The notes below the pieces were generated by a model, which saw only the letters and a program-made list of their open reading frames with translations, searched no databases and was not told the origin of the DNA. Both the position numbers and the translations under genes were made by a program. From Thermohalobaculum sp039027855 (GTDB lineage: Bacteria > Pseudomonadota > Alphaproteobacteria > Rhodobacterales > Rhodobacteraceae): 64,000 nucleotides of DNA. The stretch covers positions 50,444 to 114,443 of the forward strand of contig JBCCJI010000013.1 in assembly GCA_039027855.1 (NCBI GenBank), given 5' to 3'. Shown here one piece after another: positions 1-8,632 of the stretch (its first letter is position 1; the number at the start of each line of letters is the position of its first letter).

Positions 1-3000
1 CCGGCCCGCGCCCGACGGTCGGCCTGATCGTGCTTCGCGCCTACGTCCTGTCGCGCGACGCCGCCCACTACGACGGCGTGATCGCCGCGATGGAGGCGCA
101 GGGCATGCGCGTCATCCCGGCCTTTGCCGCGGGTCTGGACGCGCGCGATGCCATCGATAAATACTTCATCAAAGACGGCAAAGTCACTGTCGACGCTTTG
201 GTATCGCTGACCGGCTTCAGCCTGGTAGGTGGCCCTGCCTATAACGATGCCGCCGCCGCCGAGGAGATCCTGGCGCGACTGGACGTGCCCTATCTCGCGG
301 CCCACGCGCTCGAGTTCCAATCGGTTGAGCAGTGGAGCGCCTCGGACCGTGGGCTGCAGCCGGTCGAGAACACCATCATGGTGGCCATCCCAGAACTGGA
401 CGGCGCGACCAATCCCATCGTCTTCGGTGGCCGGTCCGACGGCAGCGGCATGCCTTGCTCAGGCTGCGGCAATGATTGCCTGCTGACCGATCCTGCCCGC
501 CTCGGCGAGGCGCGCCCGCGCGAGATGCACTCCTGCAGCGAGCGGGCCGAGAGGCTGGCAATGCGCACGCTTCGGCTCATTCGCCTGCGCCGCCGCCCGG
601 TGAGCGCGCGGAAGGTCGCGATCGTCCTGTTCAATTTCCCGCCCAATGCCGGCGCCACGGGCACCGCCGCTTTCCTCGGCGTGTGGGAGAGCCTCTTCAA
701 CACGCTGCATCGCATGGCTGAGGACGGCTACGATCTCACCCCACCGGCGAGCGTCGAGGCGCTGCGCGAGGCCGTGCTCGGCGATGATCCGGAGGGTCAG
801 GGTACCGAGGCGCGCATCGCCGCGACCATCCCAACCGACGCCCATGTCGCCGATCAGCCGCATCTCTCGGAGATCGAGGCGGTCTGGGGCCCGGCGCCCG
901 GACGTCACAACACTGATGGCGCCTCGATCCAGATCCTCGGCGCGCATTTCGGCAATGTCTTCGTCGGCCTGCAGCCCGCCTTTGGGTGGGAAGGCGATCC
1001 CATGCGGCTCCTGTTCGAGGGCGGCTTTGCCCCGACGCATGCCTTCGCCGCCTTCTACCGCTGGATCGAGCGCGGCCTGGACGCCGATGCGGTCCTGCAT
1101 TTCGGCACCCATGGCGCGCTGGAGTTCATGCCGGGCAAGCAGACCGGGCAGGATCATCGCTCCTGGCCCGACCGTCTGATCCGAGACTTGCCCAACATCT
1201 ATCTCTACGCCGCAAACAACCCGTCCGAGGGCGCGCTGGCAAGGCGGCGGGGCAGCGCGACGCTGGTCTCGCACCTCACCCCGCCGGTCTGCCATGCAGG
1301 GCTCTATCGCGGGCTTGCCGATCTCAAGGCGTCGATCGACCGCTGGCGCATGGGCGGCGACGAGATGCCGGCCGAAACCCGCGCGCGCCTGGCCGAGCAG
1401 ATCCAGGCCGAGGCGGCAAATCTGGATCTCGCAGCCCCAGACCCGGTCTGGTCCGCCGATGATGCTGAGGCTCGGCTGCCCGGCCTGACCCTGCAGCTGA
1501 GCGAGTTGGAACACACGCTGATCCCGCATGGCCTGCATGTCCTCGGCCGCCCGGCACCGCTGGAGGAGCGCGCCGAGCTGCTGGCCGTGATGGCGGATGC
1601 GGGCCATGGACTGACCCTGCCGCATGGCGCCTCCCGCCTGCTGGCCGAGGGCGCGCCGAACGACCAAGTGCTCGCAGCAGGCGGCCTCGATGCCGATGAC
1701 GAGACGCTGGCCGCGATCGAGGCGCTGGCAACCGCTGCGGGGCACCTCTCCACCGATACCGAGCTGCCGGCGCTGATGCGCGCGCTCGAAGGGCGCTACA
1801 TCCGACCCGTGCCCGGCGGCGACCTGATCCGCCAGGCGGCAATCCTGCCGACCGGGCGCAATATCCACGGCCACGACCCCTTCCGCCTGCCGAGCGCCTT
1901 TGCCATGGGTGAAGGTGAGCGCCAGACCCAGCGGCTGCTTGCCCGCCATATTGACGACAACGGGGACCTGCCCCGACGGGTGGCGCTGGTGCTGTGGGGC
2001 ACCGATACCATCAAGCAGGAAGGCGGTCCGATGGCCCAGGCGCTGGCGCTGATGGGCGCCCGCCCGCGGCGCGACAGCTATGGCCGGGTCTGCGGGGCCG
2101 AACTGGTGCCGCTTGAGGAATTGGGCCGCCCCCGCATCGACGTGATCGTCACGCTTTCGGGCATCTTCCGCGACCTGTTGCCGATCCAGACCCGCGTACT
2201 GGCTGAGGCGGCGGCGCTAGCTGCCGCGGCCGATGAGGACCCGGCCGACAACTGGATCCGTGCTGCGGTGCTGGAGCGGATGGAAGCGACCGGCTGCGAT
2301 CTGGAGACCGCGGCACTCCGCGTTTTCTCGAATGCCGACGGCGCCTATGGCTCGAACGTCAACGCGCTGATCGACAGCGGCGCCTGGACGGATGAGGACG
2401 AACTGGCCGACGCCTACACTGCCCGCAAATGCTTTGCCTATGGCGTGAACGGCAAGCCGGTGAAGCGGGCCGAGGCGCTCGGCGATCTGCTCGGCGGCGT
2501 CGATCTCGCCTATCAGACGCTCGACAGCGTCGAGCTCGGCGTGACCACCATCGACCACTATTTCGACACGCTGGGCGGCATCGGCCGGGCCGTGCGCCGC
2601 GCCCGCGATGGTGAGGGCGTGCCGGTCTATATCGGCGATCACACCCGCGGTGAGGGCACGGTGCGCAGCCTCAGCGAACAGGTGGCGCTCGAGACCCGGA
2701 CCCGCACGCTCAACCCCAAATGGTTCGAAGGCATGCTCTCCCACGGGGCGGAGGGTGTGCGCCAGATCGAGGCATCGATCACCAACACCGTCGGCTGGTC
2801 GGCGACCACTGGCCAGGTCGAACCCTGGGTCTACCAGCGCGTAACCGAGACCTTCGTCCTTGATGCGGCGATGCGCCGGCGCCTCGCCAGCCTCAACCCG
2901 AAGGCCTCCGCGCGCCTCGCCGGCCGCCTGATCGAGGCGCAGGAGCGCCAGTACTGGGATCCCGACCCCGAAACGCTGGCCGCACTGCACGACGCCGCCG

Positions 3001-3125
3001 AGGAACTGGAAGACCGGCTGGAAGGCATCGAGCCAGAGCCGGCGCCCGAGAAGACCCCCGAGACAACCACGGCCAATAAGGCCGCCAAAGCCACAACCCG
3101 TGAACCTGTGCCCCAGGAGGCCTGA
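1..3125 (+). CDS. bchH: Magnesium chelatase subunit H (5' end outside window)
   Basis: Large porphyrin-binding subunit of Mg-chelatase, which inserts Mg2+ into protoporphyrin IX with BchI and BchD. The frame is open from the first bases (G-P-R-P-T-V-G-L from position 3), and the first internal start-like codon, a GTG at 30, lies within conserved family sequence, so the gene starts upstream of the window. About 1040 residues remain of a family usually near 1200 aa. Family landmarks are visible: a YVLSRDAAHYDGVI block near the window start, HFGTHGALEFMPGKQ in the middle and YGSNVNALID toward the C-terminus. The last 30 or so residues are a Pro/Glu/Lys/Ala-rich tail. The stop is 2 nt before bchL, so the two are co-transcribed. 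Confidence 0.97.
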   Translation, partial: GPRPTVGLIVLRAYVLSRDAAHYDGVIAAMEAQGMRVIPAFAAGLDARDAIDKYFIKDGKVTVDALVSLTGFSLVGGPAYNDAAAAEEILARLDVPYLAAHALEFQSVEQWSASDRGLQPVENTIMVAIPELDGATNPIVFGGRSDGSGMPCSGCGNDCLLTDPARLGEARPREMHSCSERAERLAMRTLRLIRLRRRPVSARKVAIVLFNFPPNAGATGTAAFLGVWESLFNTLHRMAEDGYDLTPPASVEALREAVLGDDPEGQGTEARIAATIPTDAHVADQPHLSEIEAVWGPAPGRHNTDGASIQILGAHFGNVFVGLQPAFGWEGDPMRLLFEGGFAPTHAFAAFYRWIERGLDADAVLHFGTHGALEFMPGKQTGQDHRSWPDRLIRDLPNIYLYAANNPSEGALARRRGSATLVSHLTPPVCHAGLYRGLADLKASIDRWRMGGDEMPAETRARLAEQIQAEAANLDLAAPDPVWSADDAEARLPGLTLQLSELEHTLIPHGLHVLGRPAPLEERAELLAVMADAGHGLTLPHGASRLLAEGAPNDQVLAAGGLDADDETLAAIEALATAAGHLSTDTELPALMRALEGRYIRPVPGGDLIRQAAILPTGRNIHGHDPFRLPSAFAMGEGERQTQRLLARHIDDNGDLPRRVALVLWGTDTIKQEGGPMAQALALMGARPRRDSYGRVCGAELVPLEELGRPRIDVIVTLSGIFRDLLPIQTRVLAEAAALAAAADEDPADNWIRAAVLERMEATGCDLETAALRVFSNADGAYGSNVNALIDSGAWTDEDELADAYTARKCFAYGVNGKPVKRAEALGDLLGGVDLAYQTLDSVELGVTTIDHYFDTLGGIGRAVRRARDGEGVPVYIGDHTRGEGTVRSLSEQVALETRTRTLNPKWFEGMLSHGAEGVRQIEASITNTVGWSATTGQVEPWVYQRVTETFVLDAAMRRRLASLNPKASARLAGRLIEAQERQYWDPDPETLAALHDAAEELEDRLEGIEPEPAPEKTPETTTANKAAKATTREPVPQEA

Positions 3126-3127
3126 GT

Positions 3128-4039
3128 ATGCCGCCACTCGGAGAACCGCCGGTCATCGCCGCGCGCCGCCCTGCCAGACCGGGCGACGGCGAGGGCAGCG
3201 TGCAGGTGCAGATGGACCCCAAGATGAAGATCGAGGGGGCCAAGGTCTTCTCGGTCTATGGCAAGGGCGGCATCGGCAAATCCACAACCTCGTCAAATCT
3301 CTCGGCGGCGTTTTCGAAGCTCGGCAAACGGGTGCTGCAGATCGGCTGCGACCCCAAGCATGACAGCACCTTCACGCTGACCAAGTGCCTGGTCCCCACG
3401 GTGATCGACGCGCTGCAGGGCGTGAATTTCCACACCGAGGAGCTGAGGACCGAGGATTTCGTCTACGAGGGCTATAACGGCGTGATGTGCGTCGAAGCCG
3501 GCGGCCCGCCGGCGGGCACCGGGTGCGGTGGCTATGTCGTCGGCCAGACGGTGCGCCTGTTGAAAGAGCATCACCTGCTGGAAGACACCGATGTGGTGAT
3601 CTTCGACGTGCTGGGCGATGTGGTCTGCGGCGGGTTCGCAGCCCCCCTGCAGCATGCCGACAGGGCGGTGATCGTCACCGCCAACGATTTCGACTCGATC
3701 TACGCGATGAACCGGATCGTCGCGGCGGTGCAGGCGAAGTCCAAGAACTACACCGTGCGCCTCGCCGGCTGCGTCGCCAATCGCAGCCGCGAGACCGAGC
3801 AGGTAGACCGCTATTGCGATCGCGTGGGCTTCAAGCGCCTCGCCCACCTTCCCGATCTCGACGCGATCCGCCGCTCGCGGCTGAAAAAATGCACGCTGTT
3901 CGAGATGGACGACGACGACGTGAAGCCGGTGCAGGCCGAGTATATCGCGCTGGCCGAGCGTCTCTGGGCTGGTACCGACCCGCTCGCCCCCGATCCGATG
4001 AAGGACCGGGATATCTTCGAGATGCTGGGGTTCGACTGA
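3128..4039 (+). CDS. bchL: Light-independent protochlorophyllide reductase iron protein BchL
   Basis: ATP-dependent reductase component of the dark-operative protochlorophyllide reductase. The NifH-like homodimer passes electrons to BchN-BchB, whose genes are not in this window. The 303-aa protein has a Walker A motif GKGGIGKST at about residues 45-53, and the two Cys that ligate the shared 4Fe-4S cluster lie in GTGCGGYV and GDVVCGGF. The first 33 or so residues before KIEGAKVFSVYG are a variable N-terminal extension normal for BchL. The ATG is 2 nt after the bchH stop and preceded by an AGGAGG-type site inside the bchH end. It overlaps bchM by one base. Confidence 0.97.
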   Translation: MPPLGEPPVIAARRPARPGDGEGSVQVQMDPKMKIEGAKVFSVYGKGGIGKSTTSSNLSAAFSKLGKRVLQIGCDPKHDSTFTLTKCLVPTVIDALQGVNFHTEELRTEDFVYEGYNGVMCVEAGGPPAGTGCGGYVVGQTVRLLKEHHLLEDTDVVIFDVLGDVVCGGFAAPLQHADRAVIVTANDFDSIYAMNRIVAAVQAKSKNYTVRLAGCVANRSRETEQVDRYCDRVGFKRLAHLPDLDAIRRSRLKKCTLFEMDDDDVKPVQAEYIALAERLWAGTDPLAPDPMKDRDIFEMLGFD

Positions 4040-4773
4040 TGGCCATAAGCGACGACACCCTGATCGAAGAGCGGCGGCCGAGCCCGAGCTATCGCTCGCG
4101 CCGCCGCCAGATCGCCGAGTATTTCGACGCCACCGCGGCCGAGGCCTGGCAGCGCCTGACCTCGGATGCCCCGGTCTCCAAGGTCCGCGCCACGGTGCGC
4201 GAGGGCCGCGCGCGCATGGCCGATACGCTGGCCGGCTGGATGCCGGAGGACCTGAGCGGTGCACGCATCCTGGATGCCGGCTGCGGCACGGGCATGATGG
4301 CCCAGCGTCTGGCCGCGCGCGGTGCCGAGGTCGTCGCCGTCGATCTGGCCGAGAGCCTGGTGAAGGTTGCCGCCGCCCGCGCCGCCGAGGTGCTGCCCGA
4401 GGAGCAGGCGGCGCGCATCAGCTTTTTCGCCGGCGACATGCTGGATGCGAAGCTCGGGCGGTTCGACTGGATCATCGCGATGGACAGCCTGATCCACTAC
4501 CGCCAGCACGACCTGATCGAAACGGCCGAGCGCCTCGCGACCCGCAGCGAGCAGGCGCTGCTGATGACCTTCGCGCCGCGCACCCGCTCGCTCGCGATGA
4601 TGCATTTTGCTGGGCAGATGTTCCCGCGCGGCGACCGCTCGCCGGCGATCGAACCGATCCCGGCCGAGCGGCTCAAGGCACGGCTAAGCGCGCTTGGTCT
4701 CACCCCGGGGCGGAGCGCGCGCGTTGCCGCCGGCTTCTACATCTCCGAGGCGCTGGAGGTCAGCGCACCATGA
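4039..4773 (+). CDS. bchM: Mg-protoporphyrin IX methyltransferase
   Basis: SAM-dependent enzyme methylating the C13 propionate of Mg-protoporphyrin IX, the step between Mg-chelatase and the cyclase. The 244-aa product has the class I methyltransferase motif LDAGCGTGMM at residues 78-87 and the acidic post-I motif VVAVDLAE. The frame stays open far upstream through bchL in another phase. I chose the ATG at 4039 because it overlaps the bchL stop as TGATG, a translational-coupling arrangement, and because the protein then begins like known BchM. It overlaps lhaA by 4 nt (ATGA). Confidence 0.95.
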   Translation: MAISDDTLIEERRPSPSYRSRRRQIAEYFDATAAEAWQRLTSDAPVSKVRATVREGRARMADTLAGWMPEDLSGARILDAGCGTGMMAQRLAARGAEVVAVDLAESLVKVAAARAAEVLPEEQAARISFFAGDMLDAKLGRFDWIIAMDSLIHYRQHDLIETAERLATRSEQALLMTFAPRTRSLAMMHFAGQMFPRGDRSPAIEPIPAERLKARLSALGLTPGRSARVAAGFYISEALEVSAP

Positions 4774-6224
4774 GCAATCCGTGGCGGCAACTGGTCAATC
4801 CCTTCGTCGGCCTCGGCCGGCGCTGGCTGCCGTTTGCCGATGCCGCCTCGGAGGAACTGCCGCTACCGAAACTCCTGCGCCTGTCGCTGTTCCAGGTCTC
4901 GGTCGGCATGGCGATCGTGCTGCTGACCGGCACGCTCAACCGCGTGATGATCGTCGAACTCGACATGCCGGCCTGGGTCGTCGCGCTGATGGTGGCGCTG
5001 CCGGTGCTGTTCGCACCCTTCCGCGCCTTTGTCGGCCACCGCTCGGACACCCATCGCTCGGCGCTCGGCTGGCGGCGGATCCCCTATCTCTGGTGGGGCA
5101 CGCTCATGCAGTGGGGCGGCCTCGCCATCATGCCCTTCGCGCTGATCCTGATGTCGGGCGACACCACCGGCCCCTATTGGGTGGGCCCGGCGGCAGCGGC
5201 GCTTGCCTTCCTGATGACGGGTATGGGTCTGCACACCACGCAGACCGCGGGCCTGGCGCTGGCGACCGATATCGCCCCGGCCGAGACGCGGCCCAGGGTC
5301 GTGGCGCTCCTCTACGTGATGCTGCTGGTCGGCATGGCGGGCTCGGCCGTGGTCTTCGGCATCCTGCTCGCCGATTTCAGCCAGCTCACGCTGATCCGGG
5401 TGGTGCAGGGCGCGGCGGTCGTGACGCTGTTCCTCAACCTCATCGCGCTCTGGAAGCAGGAGGTGCTGAAGCCCCACCTGACGCGCAAGGACACGCCGCG
5501 CGCCCCCTTTGCCCAGGCCTGGGCCGACTTCATGGCCGGTGGGCGTGCCGGGCGGCTGTTGGTGGCGACCGGTCTCGGTACCGCGGCTTTCGCCATGCAG
5601 GACATCCTGCTCGAGCCTTATGGCGGCGAGGTGCTCGGCCTTTCGGTCGCGGCCACCACGCTGCTGACGGCGATCTTTGCGGCGGGCTCACTGGTCGGGT
5701 TTCTGGTTGCCGGCCGGCGGCTTAGCCGGGGGGGCGATCCCTGCCGGCTGGCGGCCTGGGGTGCGGTGATCGGTATCTTCGCCTTTTCGGCGGTGATCTT
5801 TGCCGCACCGATGGCCTCGCCGCTGCTGTTCCGCGCGGGTACCGCGCTTATCGGTTTCGGCGGCGGGTTGTTTGCCGTCGGAACGCTGACGGCTGCGATG
5901 GATCTCGCGGCCGGCGGCGATGACGACCAGGCACGGGGGCCGGGCACAGCCGGCCTGGCCCTCGGCGCCTGGGGAGCCGTGCAGGCGACGGCGGCGGGGG
6001 CCGCCATCGCCTTCGGCGGCGCCTTGCGCGACGGTGTGGCCGCACTGTCCGCAACCGGGGCTCTCGGCCCCGCCTTCGCAGACCCCGCCGCTGGCTACGG
6101 CGTGGTCTATCACGTTGAAATCGCACTGCTGTTCGCGACGCTCGTCGCGGTGGGCCCCCTCGTCCGCCGCGCCGGGCCGGTGCGTGAACCCGGGGGCTTC
6201 GGCCTGTCCGAATTCCCCGCCTAG
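4770..6224 (+). CDS. lhaA: LhaA/PucC-family light-harvesting complex assembly protein
   Basis: Integral membrane protein of the PucC/LhaA branch of the major facilitator superfamily; family members help assemble LH1 in the inner membrane. The 484-aa protein shows about twelve hydrophobic segments. It also has the family pattern RVMIVELDMPAWVVALMVALP near residues 51-71 and a DTHRSALGWRRIPY loop around residues 92-105. The position between bchM and puhA is the classical one in purple bacteria, which separates it from pucC beside pucBA genes. The ATG overlaps the bchM stop by 4 nt. The C-terminus is variable and Gly/Pro-rich. Confidence 0.93.
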   Translation: MSNPWRQLVNPFVGLGRRWLPFADAASEELPLPKLLRLSLFQVSVGMAIVLLTGTLNRVMIVELDMPAWVVALMVALPVLFAPFRAFVGHRSDTHRSALGWRRIPYLWWGTLMQWGGLAIMPFALILMSGDTTGPYWVGPAAAALAFLMTGMGLHTTQTAGLALATDIAPAETRPRVVALLYVMLLVGMAGSAVVFGILLADFSQLTLIRVVQGAAVVTLFLNLIALWKQEVLKPHLTRKDTPRAPFAQAWADFMAGGRAGRLLVATGLGTAAFAMQDILLEPYGGEVLGLSVAATTLLTAIFAAGSLVGFLVAGRRLSRGGDPCRLAAWGAVIGIFAFSAVIFAAPMASPLLFRAGTALIGFGGGLFAVGTLTAAMDLAAGGDDDQARGPGTAGLALGAWGAVQATAAGAAIAFGGALRDGVAALSATGALGPAFADPAAGYGVVYHVEIALLFATLVAVGPLVRRAGPVREPGGFGLSEFPA

Positions 6225-6243
6225 TCCGAAGAGGGAGGCTTCC

Positions 6244-7011
6244 ATGGAAGACAACTACTACATCATCGGCAGGATCGACCTGGCACAGATCGCGCTCTAT
6301 GCGTTCTGGGCCTTCTTCTTCGGTCTTGTCGCCTGGCTCAATCGCGAGGGGATGCGCGAGGGCTATCCGACAGTGTCCGAGATCGACGGCAAGCCGATCG
6401 GCAAAGCCTTCATCCTGCCCATGCCCGCGAAGAAGACGTTCCTGCGCCGCGATGGCACGACGAACTCGGTGCCCGAGGTCCCGGACGAGTACGAGCTGAA
6501 GGCGGTGCCGACCATCGCCGCAACCGGCGGCCCGCTGACGCCCACGGGCGATCCCCTGGTCGACGGCGTGGGCCCCGCAGCCTGGGTGAAGCGGCCCGAG
6601 ACGCCGGACCACAACGCCGATGGCGCAGTGAAGATCCGCCCGATGCGCTGGGACAACGAGTTCAGCATCGCCGGTCAGGACTACGACCCCCGCGGCTTCG
6701 ACGTCGTCTGCTGCGACGGCGAAGTGGTCGGCAAGGTCGCCGATGTCTGGATCGACCGCTCCGAACAGATCATCCGCTATTTCGAGGTGGAGACCTCGGC
6801 CGGGCTCAAACTGGTGCCCTTCAACCTGTCGCGGGTGAACGGCAGCGGCAACATGCTCACGATACGCTCGGTCACATCCGAGCAGTTTCTGAAGGCGCCC
6901 GATATCGGCAAGGCCGACGAGATCACGCTGCGCGAGGAAGACCGCGTGATGGCGTATTTCACCGGCGGCACCCTCTACGCCACCAAGGGCCGCACCGAGC
7001 CCCTGATCTGA
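6244..7011 (+). CDS. puhA: Photosynthetic reaction centre H subunit
   Basis: H subunit of the reaction centre, with one N-terminal transmembrane helix and a large cytoplasmic beta-barrel domain that caps the quinone sites of L and M. The 255-aa protein has the TM helix at about residues 12-35, followed by the NREGMREGYP motif and the conserved GDPLVDGVGPAAWV loop. A strong GAGGGAGG site lies 5-10 nt before the ATG. The 19-nt gap after lhaA and 60 or so nt before puhB fit one long bch-lhaA-puh transcript. The C-terminus is shorter than that of Rhodobacter sphaeroides PuhA. Confidence 0.97.
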   Translation: MEDNYYIIGRIDLAQIALYAFWAFFFGLVAWLNREGMREGYPTVSEIDGKPIGKAFILPMPAKKTFLRRDGTTNSVPEVPDEYELKAVPTIAATGGPLTPTGDPLVDGVGPAAWVKRPETPDHNADGAVKIRPMRWDNEFSIAGQDYDPRGFDVVCCDGEVVGKVADVWIDRSEQIIRYFEVETSAGLKLVPFNLSRVNGSGNMLTIRSVTSEQFLKAPDIGKADEITLREEDRVMAYFTGGTLYATKGRTEPLI

Positions 7012-7078
7012 CACCCGAGCCCTTGGCGCCGCCATCCCCGGCGGCGCCAGGCGCAGATGCACCTGGGAGATGACCGCG

Positions 7079-7786
7079 ATGCAGGAAGACGACGATTTCC
7101 GGTTCGAGCCGATCCGCGGTCTCCCCGCCGCCTTGCCGGAGGGCGAAGACATCGCCTGGCAGGGCACCCCGGCGCTTTGGCCGCTGGCTTGGCGGGCTGG
7201 CTTCCTTCGCCTGCTGACCATCTGGTTCGTGCTGATCGCGGCGTGGTATGTCGCGCGCGGCGCCCTCGGGATCACGCCCTGGTCGGTGACACTGCCGACC
7301 CTGGCGATCTGGACCGTCAACACCGTGGTGGCCGGCGCCATCCTGTCCGTCATCGCGCTCGGCATCCAACGGACCACGGTCTACACGATCACCAACCGAC
7401 GCCTCGTCATGCGCTTCGGGATGGTGCTGGACCTGACAGTCAACATCCCGTTCTCCAAGATCGAGAACATGGATCTGCGTCCCGGCGCAGGCGGTACCGG
7501 CGATCTGTCGGTGCGGATGAAGGACAGCGCGCTCAGCTATTTCCACCTTTGGCCGCATGCCCGGCCGTGGTGTTTCTCCAAACCCGAAGCGATGCTGCGC
7601 GCGGTGCCGAGTGCGCCCGAGATCGGTCAGCTGCTCGCCCGCCTGGTGACCGCCGAACAGGCGCGCCTGCAAGACGACGGTACGGCGGCTGTGGCGGGAG
7701 CCGTTGCGCCTGATCGTGCACCGGCCAGCGCGCGTCCATCGACAACTGAGCCGCTGCCGACCGGCACGCTCCACCCGGCCGAGTGA
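7079..7786 (+). CDS. puhB: Photosynthetic complex assembly protein PuhB
   Basis: PuhB-type assembly factor needed for efficient reaction-centre formation in Rhodobacter. The 235-aa product has two or three hydrophobic segments at roughly residues 42-100 and the bacterial PH-like YTITNRRLVMRFGM segment. It is followed by NIPFSKIENMDLRP, typical of the family. Two in-frame ATGs exist, at 7070 and 7079. I prefer 7079 because a GGGAGA site ends 8 nt before it, while that site overlaps the first ATG. The C-terminal 35 residues are low-complexity and Pro/Ala/Thr-rich. The order puhA-puhB-puhC is conserved in the group. Confidence 0.93.
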   Translation: MQEDDDFRFEPIRGLPAALPEGEDIAWQGTPALWPLAWRAGFLRLLTIWFVLIAAWYVARGALGITPWSVTLPTLAIWTVNTVVAGAILSVIALGIQRTTVYTITNRRLVMRFGMVLDLTVNIPFSKIENMDLRPGAGGTGDLSVRMKDSALSYFHLWPHARPWCFSKPEAMLRAVPSAPEIGQLLARLVTAEQARLQDDGTAAVAGAVAPDRAPASARPSTTEPLPTGTLHPAE

Positions 7787-7800
7787 GGAGGTCACAAGCA

Positions 7801-8250
7801 ATGCAGCAGGTACCCCGCCTCAAGGACGTGATGCCCAACTGGGCCGGCGCCGCCGGCGGCGCAGTCATCATCGCCACGCTCATTTTCACGACGATCGCCA
7901 CCTATACGCGCGACCGTACGCCTCCGGCTCCCGGCGCCGGCTCTCCCATCGTCTCCAGCCGCGCGGTCGCCTTCGATCAGCGCGCCGAGGCCGGCGTGAT
8001 CGTGGTGCGCGACGCCGGGACCGGTGGTGAGATCACCACGCTGGTCGATGCCGACAACAGCTTCATGCAGAACGTCTACAAGGTGCTCACCAAGGAGCGG
8101 CGCCGGCGGGCCGTGGCGCTGGATCTGCCCTACCAGGTCAGCGCCCACGAAAACGGCCGCGTCGCGATCATGGATCTGACGACGGGCCGCGTGATCGACA
8201 TCAATGCCTTCGGCGCAAATCAGGTCAAAGCTTTCGCATCGCTACTTTGA
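7801..8250 (+). CDS. puhC: Photosynthetic complex assembly protein PuhC
   Basis: PuhC-type membrane protein, 149 aa, with one transmembrane segment (about residues 20-40) and a periplasmic domain. In Rhodobacter capsulatus the homologue supports assembly of the reaction centre-LH1 core. Visible family features are the acidic LVDADNSFMQNVYKVLTKER stretch and the ending GRVIDINAFGANQ. A GTG start at 7783 would overlap puhB, but GAGGAG at 7785-7790 is correctly spaced for the ATG at 7801, which gives a normal PuhC N-terminus. Confidence 0.92.
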   Translation: MQQVPRLKDVMPNWAGAAGGAVIIATLIFTTIATYTRDRTPPAPGAGSPIVSSRAVAFDQRAEAGVIVVRDAGTGGEITTLVDADNSFMQNVYKVLTKERRRRAVALDLPYQVSAHENGRVAIMDLTTGRVIDINAFGANQVKAFASLL

Positions 8251-8332
8251 GCGAGCATGCGTGCGCGAGCCAATTATAAGAACAAAAACAACAGCCAATG
8301 CGCGGTTGGAAAGAAGAAGAGAGAGCTGGGAA

Positions 8333-8632
8333 ATGCTGGGAATCCTGAAGCGAGAGCGGTTGCGCGTGCCTTGCACAGTCGAGGTGCAAAACACCTTCGA
8401 CGCGCTGCATGCCCATGTCGAACTGCCCGAGGAGATCAAGATCGCACCGGGTGACGAAGTTCTGGTGCACGGCAAGCCGATCGAGGTGCCCTACGGCGAG
8501 ACCTGGCGCGTCGACCGCGAGGCAACAGTCACCCGCGCCACGGCGGTCGAGCGGGCCTGGACCCGGCTGACCGGCGATCTGGAATACATGGAGCTGTTGG
8601 AGTTCTCCTTCAGTGAGGAGGCGCTGTCATGA
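8333..8632 (+). CDS. Conserved small protein of the puh-acsF operon, function unknown
   Basis: This 99-aa soluble protein sits between puhC and acsF, a position where phototrophic Alphaproteobacteria often carry a short uncharacterised gene. It begins MLGILKRERL, has an acidic, Leu/Glu-rich middle and ends ELLEFSFSEEALS; no cofactor motif or membrane segment is seen. The frame extends upstream to 8204 inside puhC, but the AT-richer segment 8265-8320 and a GAGAGCTGGGAA site favour the ATG at 8333. Its stop overlaps the acsF start as ATGA, so the two are probably translationally coupled, which suggests a role with the cyclase. That role is inference only. Confidence 0.8.
   Translation: MLGILKRERLRVPCTVEVQNTFDALHAHVELPEEIKIAPGDEVLVHGKPIEVPYGETWRVDREATVTRATAVERAWTRLTGDLEYMELLEFSFSEEALS

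Noticed and set aside
459..1949. 496-codon minus-strand open frame inside bchH
   Set aside because: Antisense to conserved bchH codons; composition is that of a shadow frame and no start site is convincing.
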